A stretch of DNA of 11,402 bases from Candidatus Poseidoniaceae archaeon (GTDB lineage Archaea; Thermoplasmatota; Poseidoniia; Poseidoniales; Poseidoniaceae), in assembly GCA_022452125.1 (NCBI GenBank), contig JAKURJ010000050.1:1-11402 (forward strand), written 5' to 3'. The notes under the pieces were generated by a model. The model ran no database searches. It saw nothing but the letters and a program-made list of their open reading frames with translations, and was not told the DNA's origin. The stretch's first letter is position 1; each line of letters begins with the position of its first letter. Both the position numbers and the translations under genes were made by a program. Below are positions 1 through 6,485 of this stretch, piece by piece.

Positions 1-359
1 GGATGGAATGTGTCTAGGAAGTAGACTGGAACTATATGACCAGAAACTCCAGTGATGTCTGCTCTCCAAACCTTTGCCCACAATTCTCCTCCATCCAAAG
101 GAAGTGAGATGTCCATTCCAGTATCTTGCAGGTGCTGAGCAGGGTCTAGATCCCTGTATGTTTCAGTTTGAATTCCATCTTCATCTAAGTGCTGTCTGCC
201 GTATCCTTTGCGGTACAGCAGTGTTACTCCAACTAAGGGGATATTTGCGTCTGCAGCGCTTTTTACGTGGTCGCCTGCTAATACTCCAAGTCCACCTGAA
301 TAGGTATGAAGTTCTGACCAAAGACCGATTTCTGCGGTGAAGTAGCCTACGACTCCCAT
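1..359 (-). CDS. glgP: alpha-glucan (glycogen/maltodextrin) phosphorylase, N-terminal part, runs off left edge
   Basis: About 119 codons are visible, read from the ATG at 359 leftwards and still open at base 1. The translation begins with YFTAEIGLWSEL, then SGGLGVLAGDHVKSAAD (residues 21-37), PLVGVTLLYRKGYGRQ (41-56) and an acidic DEDGIQTETY stretch. This is the typical opening of the catalytic region of GT35-family alpha-glucan phosphorylases, which release glucose-1-phosphate from storage glucans in the cytoplasm with pyridoxal phosphate. The PLP lysine lies in the missing C-terminal part. An in-frame TAA at 384-386 with no other ATG between makes 359 the natural start, so the protein lacks the roughly 100-residue N-terminal extension of the long forms and should be a short form. 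It is divergent from the zinc-ribbon gene at 496. Family call is firm; substrate preference (glycogen or maltodextrin) is not visible. Confidence 0.88.
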   Translation of the reverse strand, partial: MGVVGYFTAEIGLWSELHTYSGGLGVLAGDHVKSAADANIPLVGVTLLYRKGYGRQHLDEDGIQTETYRDLDPAQHLQDTGMDISLPLDGGELWAKVWRADITGVSGHIVPVYFLDTFH

Positions 360-404
360 GCAGGGTTGCCTAAGCGATACAGGTTATCATAATCGCGACT
401 GCAC

Positions 405-418
405 AAATTTCGAAATTT
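405..418. promoter_or_regulatory. perfect 14-bp palindrome in divergent intergenic region
   Basis: AAATTTCGAAATTT is a perfect dyad lying between the divergent starts at 359 (minus) and 496 (plus), about 46 bases upstream of the phosphorylase start. Position and symmetry fit a binding site for a dimeric regulator. AT-rich dyads can also arise by chance or overlap a promoter element, so the function is inferred. Confidence 0.35.
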
Positions 419-495
419 TGTCGTTTTTTCCAATCCGTCGGTTGCTTTGTGAAATTTCCGCAAAGTATGAGGTCCCACTTGAAATAATTCAAATC

Positions 496-711
496 ATGAA
501 GGAACTCGGACACTGTCCAAGATGTAAATCCTCGAATATTCATGTTCACAATACGCCCGGAAGGAGAATGGAAATTTGTGAAAATTGTGGTTTCGTCGAT
601 ACATACGTACTTGGTTCATACAAAAACCCGGGCAGAATAATGCTGATCTCAATATTGCTTGGAATTCTTCCATTAGTTGGATATATGGTGTACCTATTTT
701 TTCTAAGATAG
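496..711 (+). CDS. small zinc-ribbon membrane protein, 71 aa
   Basis: The protein starts MKELGHCPRCKSSNIHVH. A CPRC knuckle (Cys7, Cys10) is followed about 17 residues later by CENC, giving a four-cysteine zinc ribbon. After it comes a hydrophobic segment (roughly residues 49-69, ISILLGILPLVGYMVYLFF) that should anchor the protein in the membrane. The frame is open further upstream to an ATG at 358, but that extension would run through the intergenic region and palindrome and would overlap the phosphorylase start; its residues do not look like a domain, so the ATG at 496 is preferred. A T6 run at 697-702 at the very end of the gene could help termination. It is convergent with the cupin gene, with one base between the two stop codons. 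No function is recognised; ribbons of this kind often bind nucleic acid or protein. Confidence 0.62.
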   Translation: MKELGHCPRCKSSNIHVHNTPGRRMEICENCGFVDTYVLGSYKNPGRIMLISILLGILPLVGYMVYLFFLR

Positions 712-712
712 G

Positions 713-1072
713 TCAAATCCATACGTCGTTTTCTGAAGTCAATTCGCTTTCTTCTCCACCTGTATTGACTACGCCACGAGGTTCCACGAGCATGATTTTG
801 CACTCACTGGTTGCGTACGGCTTGTGCATTACTCCTTTGGGGACGACATACAATTCACCAGCTCCTAGCTCAACCTTTCCATCCTCTAATTCGATGACCA
901 TCGAGCCTTCGATCACGATGAAAACCTCGTCTGTATCGGGGTGGTTATGCCAAATGAATTCGCCCTCTATCTTGACTAATTTGAACTGATAGTCGTTCAT
1001 TTCAGCGATTACTTTAGGCGACCAGTGGTCTGAAAACTTCGACAATTTCTCTGTGAAATTGACTTTCTCCAT
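713..1072 (-). CDS. single-domain cupin protein, 119 aa
   Basis: The sequence has both cupin motifs. Motif 1 is GEFIWHNHPDTDEVFIVIEG (residues 37-56) with His42, His44 and Glu49. Motif 2 is GELYVVPKGVMHKP (72-85) with His83. These four residues form the usual divalent-metal site. Small cupins of this type include many uncharacterised cytosolic enzymes and sugar or ligand-binding proteins, so the reaction is unknown. The gene lies 70 bases downstream of blh on the same strand and may be the last gene of the crtB-crtY-blh transcript, though a separate promoter in the gap cannot be excluded. The ATG at 1072 gives a normal small-cupin length. An oxygenase or accessory role in carotenoid/retinal metabolism would be speculation based on position only. 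Confidence 0.85.
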   Translation of the reverse strand: MEKVNFTEKLSKFSDHWSPKVIAEMNDYQFKLVKIEGEFIWHNHPDTDEVFIVIEGSMVIELEDGKVELGAGELYVVPKGVMHKPYATSECKIMLVEPRGVVNTGGEESELTSENDVWI

Positions 1073-1142
1073 GTGCTAGGCTAAGCGGTTCCCTTACTTC
1101 GCCTTATCCAAAGACACACCGTGCTAAGTGTCATTTTGAGAT

Positions 1143-1976
1143 TCAAGATCGCGACTTTTGGTATTCGACATAGCCGTCAACTAGCATCATGTGTGGCACA
1201 GTAAGTGCAGCCAGTCCAATGAAAATCACCTGCAATAGTGCAGGCTCAACTCCTACATTGCTAGATTGCTGAGCGAGTACAACCAGTCCTACAGCCCAAC
1301 ACATTGCGGAAAACAGAACCGTAGTTCTAGTGATTTGCAGTTTGGAAATCGTGTCTGCTAACATCGCTCTCATGGTCGCAAAGTGTCGCATAGAGTGAAT
1401 CAGACAGAAGTAAATCGAGAATCCAACGAGAGGTGGCAGAATCGCAAAAATCAGGGTCAGGCCGGCGATTTCTCCGAAAAATCGCCCTCGCTCCTGCCCT
1501 CTTTTTCCTGCGAGTGAAATTACGAAGCAAACAATTGTAATTGCCACTGCAGCATCCAAAAATAGCCACACTAGATCGGTATTTGAGCCGATTAATGCCT
1601 GGAAAATTGTATCAGCATCAGTCTTGTGGAATTGACTGATACCAGCAATTACAACTCCTCCTCGTGCCAAACTCTCAGTGGTTGAGAATTGCTTGCCTTG
1701 AGTATTCACGTCTCCTTTGCCGAAATGGAACATGCTAATTGCAAGGAATATGATGAAACTAATCGCAGGTGCAACAAACCAGAAACCTACGACCAAAGCG
1801 GCCATAGCAATGTAACCTAGAAGGAATGAGATAGCCTTCTTCTTGCTTTCCATCCAACCAAAGTGTGCAGCCAAGGCGCCATCCATAGCACCATGAGGTA
1901 GGCCGATGAAGACCACAGCACCAAGTGCGATTAGATTCAGAGTGTCGATACCTGACAAGGCATCAGCAAGGCTCAT
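1143..1976 (-). CDS. blh: beta-carotene 15,15'-dioxygenase, Brp/Blh family
   Basis: A 277-residue integral membrane protein with about seven or eight hydrophobic segments. It carries the conserved histidine motifs of the Brp/Blh family: GLPHGAMDG (His28), MFHFGKGD (His84), HSMRHF (His194 and His198) and a late PHMMLVDGY (His262). In this family such histidines hold the catalytic iron that cleaves beta-carotene centrally into two retinal molecules. Length is close to the family norm. The start ATG overlaps the crtY stop in an ATGA, and a strong AAGGTGG Shine-Dalgarno lies 4 bases upstream inside crtY, which supports this start and translational coupling. Together with CrtB, CrtI and CrtY it completes a retinal pathway, implying a rhodopsin elsewhere in the genome. 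Confidence 0.93.
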   Translation of the reverse strand: MSLADALSGIDTLNLIALGAVVFIGLPHGAMDGALAAHFGWMESKKKAISFLLGYIAMAALVVGFWFVAPAISFIIFLAISMFHFGKGDVNTQGKQFSTTESLARGGVVIAGISQFHKTDADTIFQALIGSNTDLVWLFLDAAVAITIVCFVISLAGKRGQERGRFFGEIAGLTLIFAILPPLVGFSIYFCLIHSMRHFATMRAMLADTISKLQITRTTVLFSAMCWAVGLVVLAQQSSNVGVEPALLQVIFIGLAALTVPHMMLVDGYVEYQKSRS

Positions 1977-3061
1977 GAAACCACCTTTCGTGGTCTACTG
2001 AAAATGAACTTAGAAGCACCTCGAATGAATGGTAGCTTAGGCATAGCCATAATCACCTTCATCCTGATTCCCCAGGTGGCCTTTCCGCTCATGAATTGAA
2101 TGAATTCGTCACCAGTTAATCTTTCAGCCATGCGTGAAAATAGAATTGGACCTTGATTTGGCCAGTGCCTCAAGACCGTTAACAACACTCCATCCATCCA
2201 AACATCCACTGCTTTGTGTGGGCGCTTGAACTTCAATTTCTTTCCTTTGTTAACGTCCTCTATTGCCCTCTGAATTTGTTGGTGCATGAACACAAATGTG
2301 TATCCACTTGCTGGTCTAATAGCGCCAGCATTTGCTCCTAGGCCGGGAATTTGAGGGTCGTGTCTAGATAGATTGCCCATCGGGATAACTCCCTTCTCTT
2401 GATGGATTATCTCCTTAGGAGACACGCCATAGTGGCTTGACAGATATTGGTTTATAGAATCAACGTAGAATTCATCTTCCAGAATTTTTGTGCTGAATAA
2501 AGTCGACTCTACCAGAGCACGTGTAGGGGAAAATGGAAGGAGATAGATGAAGTGCATTCCATGAGTTTGGTCTACTCTGAAATCCATCAAAATAGCAGTA
2601 GAATCATCGAAAACAGGGCGCTCGACTTCAATCTCTTGACCGAGGAAATGCTGCAGCATTGCATTCCTGTTGGCTCTCGGTGGGCGTGAATCGAACACAT
2701 GCTTAGGTCGCAATTGTTCAGATTCTTTTTGCTCAATGAATTTGACATCATTCATTTCAGCCTTAATTCTGCAGCTCTGCAAAAATTCAGTCTTATGCAT
2801 TACATGGTAAGCATGCTTATTGGAGGACATTTTGAACTCTCCAGAGTCTGTGATAATAGACCAGTTTGACCAAGATTTCCTCGAGACTCTTTCGGCATAT
2901 TTCAGCCCGGGTGTATTCCAAAATCCAAGCATATGGTCTTTGGCGGTAGGCGCTCCCTCTGGCTTTACAACTGTTAGATTGTGGCTTTCAAGTTCGTCAG
3001 CTCTTGCTGCCAACATCATTGCTGAACAACCGTCTCCAATGATGTGGGTCTCTGATTTCAT
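1973..3061 (-). CDS. crtY: lycopene beta-cyclase, CrtY type
   Basis: A 362-residue FAD-dependent enzyme that cyclises both ends of lycopene to give beta-carotene. The N-terminal dinucleotide-binding segment HIIGDGCSAMMLAAR (residues 6-20) is a slightly altered GxGxxG motif. CrtY-family signatures follow in order: FDSRP (123-127), Q-x-F-x-G as QHFLG (137-141), MDFR (159-162), FIYLLPFSPTRALVEST (171-187) and GAIRPASGYTFVFMHQQI (246-263). This is the bacterial CrtY/CrtL type, not the small membrane heterodimeric CrtYc/CrtYd type. The start ATG overlaps the crtB stop (ATGA) and has a GGAGG site 9 bases upstream. The blh start overlaps its own stop in the same way, so it is the middle gene of a coupled operon. 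The family type suggests ancestral acquisition from bacteria. Confidence 0.93.
   Translation of the reverse strand: MKSETHIIGDGCSAMMLAARADELESHNLTVVKPEGAPTAKDHMLGFWNTPGLKYAERVSRKSWSNWSIITDSGEFKMSSNKHAYHVMHKTEFLQSCRIKAEMNDVKFIEQKESEQLRPKHVFDSRPPRANRNAMLQHFLGQEIEVERPVFDDSTAILMDFRVDQTHGMHFIYLLPFSPTRALVESTLFSTKILEDEFYVDSINQYLSSHYGVSPKEIIHQEKGVIPMGNLSRHDPQIPGLGANAGAIRPASGYTFVFMHQQIQRAIEDVNKGKKLKFKRPHKAVDVWMDGVLLTVLRHWPNQGPILFSRMAERLTGDEFIQFMSGKATWGIRMKVIMAMPKLPFIRGASKFIFSRPRKVVS
1981..1987 (-). promoter_or_regulatory. ribosome binding site of blh
   Basis: On the minus strand AAGGTGG lies 4 bases before the blh ATG and inside the last codons of crtY. It is one of the best Shine-Dalgarno matches in the window and fixes the blh start at 1976. 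Confidence 0.6.
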
Positions 3062-4002
3062 CCCCAGGTTCCTCCCTGGTTCATGTAGGATTCTAGCCCA
3101 GAGTGGAGTTTTGTGTTGTGGTTTGCTCTAGGGTGTGGGAATCTCCTGAACATTCCGAATGACGCTCTAATTGTGCAGAATACCTTGCTTCCCTTTGATG
3201 TGACCTGCTTTGGCCCCCACCAAGAGTGCTTAGAGCGAAGTAGTTGGATTCCGATTTGACGGTAAACCTTAGCAGCAACTCCTATTGAAAAATGGGCTCT
3301 TGCTGGAAGATAGGAAAGGCCGACTCTACCGCTAGCATAGTACTCTGCAGCAAGGCTCAGTAATCTTCTAACTGCGGATGTAATGATTGCTGCATTCTCG
3401 CTGTTTGGATTTTCTGCAGCGACAAGGATTTCTTCCGGTGTCATGTTATTGACCCAGCTCCCGGGGAGGTACCTCCTACCCATCTTTGCATCCACAACTA
3501 CATCACGTGCGATGTTTGTGAGTTGCATTCCTATCCCTAAGTCTACTGCATGTGGTTTTGCTTTGGGATTGCTGGTGTTTAGTACACAGCACATCAGTAG
3601 GCCAACTGTTCCGGCAACCTTGTAGGCGTACTGGATCAAATCTTCCTCGTCTTTGATTAGCACTTCAGGTTCTTGGTCATCCATCAAACCTTCTACTAGG
3701 GCACCAATGACTTCAGTAGGTAATTTGTATTCTTCAACCATGCTTGAAAATTGATTTAGGAACGGGTGCCCTTCCCATTCACCGTTGTTTAGGGTGCTCT
3801 GGATGTCAGTAAGGTGTTCGTGGCCGTTGGGAATATCTCCATCTGCCATGTCATCTAATACTCTGCAGAACGAATAGAGCCTTGCAGCATCATAACCCAT
3901 TTTCTTTCCAAGGAAGCGTTTTGCCCAGTGGAAACTCTCTCCGCTAGTAGCCAAGACAATCTCCGGATCTTTGACTTCCAGCGAATTAGTCATGGCTGCC
4001 AC
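3058..4002 (-). CDS. crtB: phytoene synthase
   Basis: A 314-residue member of the squalene/phytoene synthase family, which condenses two geranylgeranyl diphosphates into phytoene, the first committed carotenoid step. Both Asp-rich Mg-diphosphate motifs are present: FCRVLDDMADGD (Asp50, Asp51, Asp54) and LTNIARDVVVDAKMGRRYLP (161-180, Asp167 and Asp171), the latter being the family signature. Length is normal. The open frame starts with GTG at 4002; an ATG three codons later (3993) is equally acceptable. A TATA-like element at 4027-4034 puts transcription close to 4004, so the mRNA would be leaderless with GTG or have about ten leader bases with ATG. It is the first gene of the crtB-crtY-blh operon and is divergent from crtI. 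Confidence 0.93.
   Translation of the reverse strand: MAAMTNSLEVKDPEIVLATSGESFHWAKRFLGKKMGYDAARLYSFCRVLDDMADGDIPNGHEHLTDIQSTLNNGEWEGHPFLNQFSSMVEEYKLPTEVIGALVEGLMDDQEPEVLIKDEEDLIQYAYKVAGTVGLLMCCVLNTSNPKAKPHAVDLGIGMQLTNIARDVVVDAKMGRRYLPGSWVNNMTPEEILVAAENPNSENAAIITSAVRRLLSLAAEYYASGRVGLSYLPARAHFSIGVAAKVYRQIGIQLLRSKHSWWGPKQVTSKGSKVFCTIRASFGMFRRFPHPRANHNTKLHSGLESYMNQGGTWG
3064..3079 (-). promoter_or_regulatory. crtY ribosome binding site presented in a small hairpin loop
   Basis: The mRNA reads CCAGG-GAGGAA-CCTGG just before the crtY ATG. The 5-base arms are exactly complementary and the loop holds GAGGAA; the GGAGG Shine-Dalgarno core (plus-strand 3071-3075) shares its first base with the stem. 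The Shine-Dalgarno match itself is clear; the role of the hairpin is an inference. Confidence 0.5.
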
Positions 4003-4026
4003 TTAGAGACAATGGAACATTTTGAG

Positions 4027-4034
4027 GTTATAAC
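4027..4034 (-). promoter_or_regulatory. TATA-like promoter element of the crtB operon
   Basis: GTTATAAC lies about 25-30 bases from the crtB GTG (4002) and 34-40 from the ATG (3993), the spacing expected for an archaeal TATA box serving an almost leaderless mRNA. It is itself a palindrome, so direction comes from position only. Confidence 0.45.
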
Positions 4035-4077
4035 TAGTTGTTTCATTGCCGTTAATTATCCAAGTAAAAAGCGAACA

Positions 4078-4091
4078 TTATCAAGTGATAA
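4078..4091. promoter_or_regulatory. inverted repeat upstream of crtI, possible operator
   Basis: TTATCA-AG-TGATAA has perfect 6-base arms around a 2-base spacer. It ends 15 bases before the crtI ATG, in the 104-base region shared with the divergent crtB promoter. It would sit over the crtI transcription start, a common place for a repressor site. The function is inferred. Confidence 0.35.
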
Positions 4092-4095
4092 CGCA

Positions 4096-4100
4096 AAGGG
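4096..4100 (+). promoter_or_regulatory. ribosome binding site of crtI
   Basis: AAGGG lies 6 bases before the ATG at 4107 and supports that start codon. The match is modest. Confidence 0.35.
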
Positions 4101-4106
4101 TAAACT

Positions 4107-5612
4107 ATGCCAGAATCAAAAACACTTCCCAAGAGAGCAGCAGTCATAGGAAGTGGGTTTGGTGGCTTAGGCGCCGCTATACGTCTCCAAAGTGCAGGTA
4201 TTCAGACCGTACTCTATGAAGCACGAGATTTACCGGGTGGTAGAGCATATGTCTACCACGATGATGGCTACACGTTTGATGCTGGACCTACTGTAATTAC
4301 TGCTCCACATACTCTTACAGATTTGTTTGAGTTGACTGGAAAAAAGTTGGAGGATTACATTGAGCTGATGGAAGTACAGCCTATGTATCGGTTGATTTGG
4401 AGTGATGGCGACCGTTTTGATTATGTTCGCGACGAAGCAACCATGGTCAAGCAAATAGCAGAAAGAAGTCAGTCCGATGCTGATGGTTATCAGAGATTTT
4501 TTGAGTATGCAAAGAAAGTATTCGCAAAGGGCTACACAGAACTGGCCGACCGTCCATTTGGAAGATTTTCAGATATGGTTGCCGTATCTCCCTCACTGAT
4601 CAAATTGCGAGCTGACCGTTCAGTCTACAAGACCGTGGCCAAGTATGTCAAGGATGACCATCTTCGTCAAGCGCTAAGTTTCCATTCGCTTTTGGTGGGA
4701 GGTAATCCGTTCCAAACTTCGTCGATATACACCCTGATTCATTATCTTGAGAGGGAATGGGGAGTTTATTTCCCGGCAGGGGGGACTCATGCCTTGGTGC
4801 GAACTTTGGTGAAATTATTCGAAGAATTGGGTGGAGAGTTGCGATTGTCAACCCCAGTTAAGTCAGTAGAATTGGTCCAAAATGGTAAAGCAACAACGCA
4901 TCGAATACCTGATGGATAAGATGGAGTTGAAGACTTCGACATTGTCGTGTCAAATGCTGATGTGCATCACACTTACAAGAAATTGTACTCATCTTCCAAG
5001 GTCGCAAAAAAGCGTGCAAAGAAGTTAGAGAAAATGGATTGGTCAATGTCTCTGTTTGTTCTATATTTTGGAACCGACATTGCCTATGATGATGTTGCAC
5101 ACCACACTATTTTGTTTGGGCCCCGATACAAAGGCCTACTCGATGAAATATTCAAAGGAAGCAGTCTTCCAGAAGATTTCAGTCTGTACTTACACGTACC
5201 AACAGTGACCGACAAGAGTCTGGCACCTGAAGGTTGTAGCGCTGCATATGTTCTGGCTCCAGTACCACACTTAGGCCGTGCGGACGTAGATTGGGATGAG
5301 ATTGCAGAAGAGTACGGTGACAGAATAATTGAGGCGCTTGAGGTAGAGATGCCTGATTTGAGAAATCACATCGTGACAAGGCGCCACATCACACCTAAGA
5401 CCTTCGAATCAGAACTTGCAGCATTCAAGGGCTCTGCCTTCTCAGTAGCGCCCAAATTAACTCAGAGTGCTTACTTCAGGCCTTCAAATGAGGATTCCGG
5501 GATTCCAGGTTTGTATCTGGTTGGAGCAGGTACTCATCCCGGTGCAGTGTGGCCACGCGTCCTGAATTCAGCTACAGCCACTGTTGATTTGATTCTATCA
5601 AACTACCAATAA
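4107..5612 (+). pseudogene. crtI: phytoene desaturase, interrupted by one in-frame TAA
   Basis: Phytoene desaturase introduces the double bonds that turn phytoene into lycopene. The N-terminal half has AAVIGSGFGGLGAAIRLQ (residues 11-28), the FAD Rossmann motif, then YEARDLPGGRAYVY and FDAGPTVIT, all CrtI hallmarks. The C-terminal half has the second FAD motif GLYLVGAGTHPGAVWPRVLN and the VVSNAD segment. The frame is continuous over 501 codons, a normal CrtI length, except for TAA at codon 271 (4917-4919), in a variable loop between RIPDG and DGVEDFDIVVSNAD. No shift is needed to rejoin the halves, so one base change (from AAA, CAA or GAA) explains it. A GTG at 4947 could restart a 221-residue C-terminal piece, but each half lacks part of the FAD site. 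The neighbouring crtB, crtY and blh are intact and need lycopene, so a recent mutation or a sequencing/assembly error is more likely than an old pseudogene. Confidence 0.88.
4917..4919 (+). other. premature in-frame TAA in crtI
   Basis: The TAA splits an otherwise intact crtI frame after codon 270. The natural end of crtI (5610-5612) is also TAA, so TAA is not obviously reassigned. Most other genes here end in TGA. Confidence 0.9.
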
Positions 5613-6464
5613 TCAGGGCTCAGTAGTCGGGTCCCACCCGGATACATAATCGCATTCAAGCGCTTTGATAGCTTCCATTTCTGAGGAAATATCGACATCT
5701 AGAGATGCTATGTTTTCTACTATTCTTTCTGTTCTGCTGGACTTAGGTATTGTGATACATCCACTGTCGTAGCAGAATTTGATCGCCACTTGGGCCGGCG
5801 TACAGCCTATCTTTTCAGCGATTGCAACCAATTCTGGGTCGTCAACTTTGTGTCCTCTGGCAAGCGGGGAATATGCCATTACTTTGGCACCTGCATCTTC
5901 TGTAGCCTTGAATAGATGTGGCCTTTGTAGCCAAGGATTGAATTCAACTTGGTTAACGCTAGGCATGTAGGTAGCATAACTCCTCATTGCTTCTAGGTGC
6001 GTAGGGCCGTAGTTTGAAACTCCTATTGATTTCACCCAGCCTTGCTCTAGACAATACTCCATGCCTTTCCAAACCGGTGCTCTGTGTTCCGAGTTTTCTG
6101 GTGGTGCGTGCACCAAGTAAAGGTCAATGTAATCCGTATCTAGTAACTCCAATGACTTCTGACAGTGCTCAATAACCTCGTCAAATCCAGTAGCATGCCC
6201 TCTACGCAGTTTTGTGGTGATGAATAGCGATTCTCTATCCATTCCAGATTCTTTAATCGCCTCTCCAACTTCATGTTCATTATTGTATGCTCTTGCAGTA
6301 TCGATGTGGGTATAACCCGCTTCTAGAGCTGTCAGAACTGATTTTTTGCATTCCCCTTCTTCTGACATCAGGAATACTCCCAAGCCAAATTGAGGAATGT
6401 CGTGTTCGAATTTTTCACCGTCGGATGTGCTATGGCTGATTCGCATATCTGTGCTAGAGGCCAC
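5613..6464 (-). CDS. aldo/keto reductase
   Basis: A 283-residue NADPH-dependent oxidoreductase of the AKR superfamily. The catalytic tetrad is visible: Asp55 and Tyr60 in YTHIDTARAYNNEHEVG, Lys85 in FITTKLRRG, and His119 in YIDLYLVHAPPEN. Further signatures are IGVSNYGPTHLEAM (147-160), QVEFNPWLQ (172-180), and the cofactor-binding IPKSSRTERIVENI (239-252). Length is typical for the short 2,5-diketogluconate-reductase-like class. Such enzymes reduce aldehydes and ketones; the substrate cannot be told from sequence. The start is uncertain: GTG at 6464, or ATG at 6446, which better matches the length before the first beta strand. It follows the finger-membrane protein by 21 bases, probably in one operon, and is tail to tail with crtI, the two stop codons abutting. 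Confidence 0.92.
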   Translation of the reverse strand: MASSTDMRISHSTSDGEKFEHDIPQFGLGVFLMSEEGECKKSVLTALEAGYTHIDTARAYNNEHEVGEAIKESGMDRESLFITTKLRRGHATGFDEVIEHCQKSLELLDTDYIDLYLVHAPPENSEHRAPVWKGMEYCLEQGWVKSIGVSNYGPTHLEAMRSYATYMPSVNQVEFNPWLQRPHLFKATEDAGAKVMAYSPLARGHKVDDPELVAIAEKIGCTPAQVAIKFCYDSGCITIPKSSRTERIVENIASLDVDISSEMEAIKALECDYVSGWDPTTEP

Positions 6465-6485
6465 CTGTTGAAAAAGAAGCGTACT

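Noticed and set aside
74..340. Plus-strand open frame of 88 codons
   Set aside because: It is the antisense shadow of the glucan phosphorylase, whose minus-strand translation has clear GT35 motifs.
358..495. N-terminal extension of the zinc-ribbon protein to the ATG at 358
   Set aside because: It would overlap the divergent phosphorylase start and run through a palindrome and AT-rich intergenic DNA; the added residues show no domain-like pattern.
1043..1061. CAATTTC-N5-GAAATTG inverted repeat near the cupin start
   Set aside because: It lies inside coding sequence (V-N-F-T-E-K-L) and its AT-rich 7-base arms are plausible by chance.
1113..1132. Inverted repeat GACAC-N10-GTGTC between blh and the cupin gene as a terminator
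   Set aside because: Arms are only 5 bases with a 10-base loop and only TTT follows; archaeal termination does not need such a hairpin.
4947..5612. Separate gene starting at the GTG at 4947
   Set aside because: It is in the same frame as the N-terminal half of crtI and contains only the C-terminal CrtI motifs; treated as the second half of one interrupted gene.
5610..5615. Reassignment of TAA as a sense codon to explain the crtI stop
   Set aside because: crtI itself ends with TAA right where homology ends, and reading on gives no protein-like sequence before the next stop.
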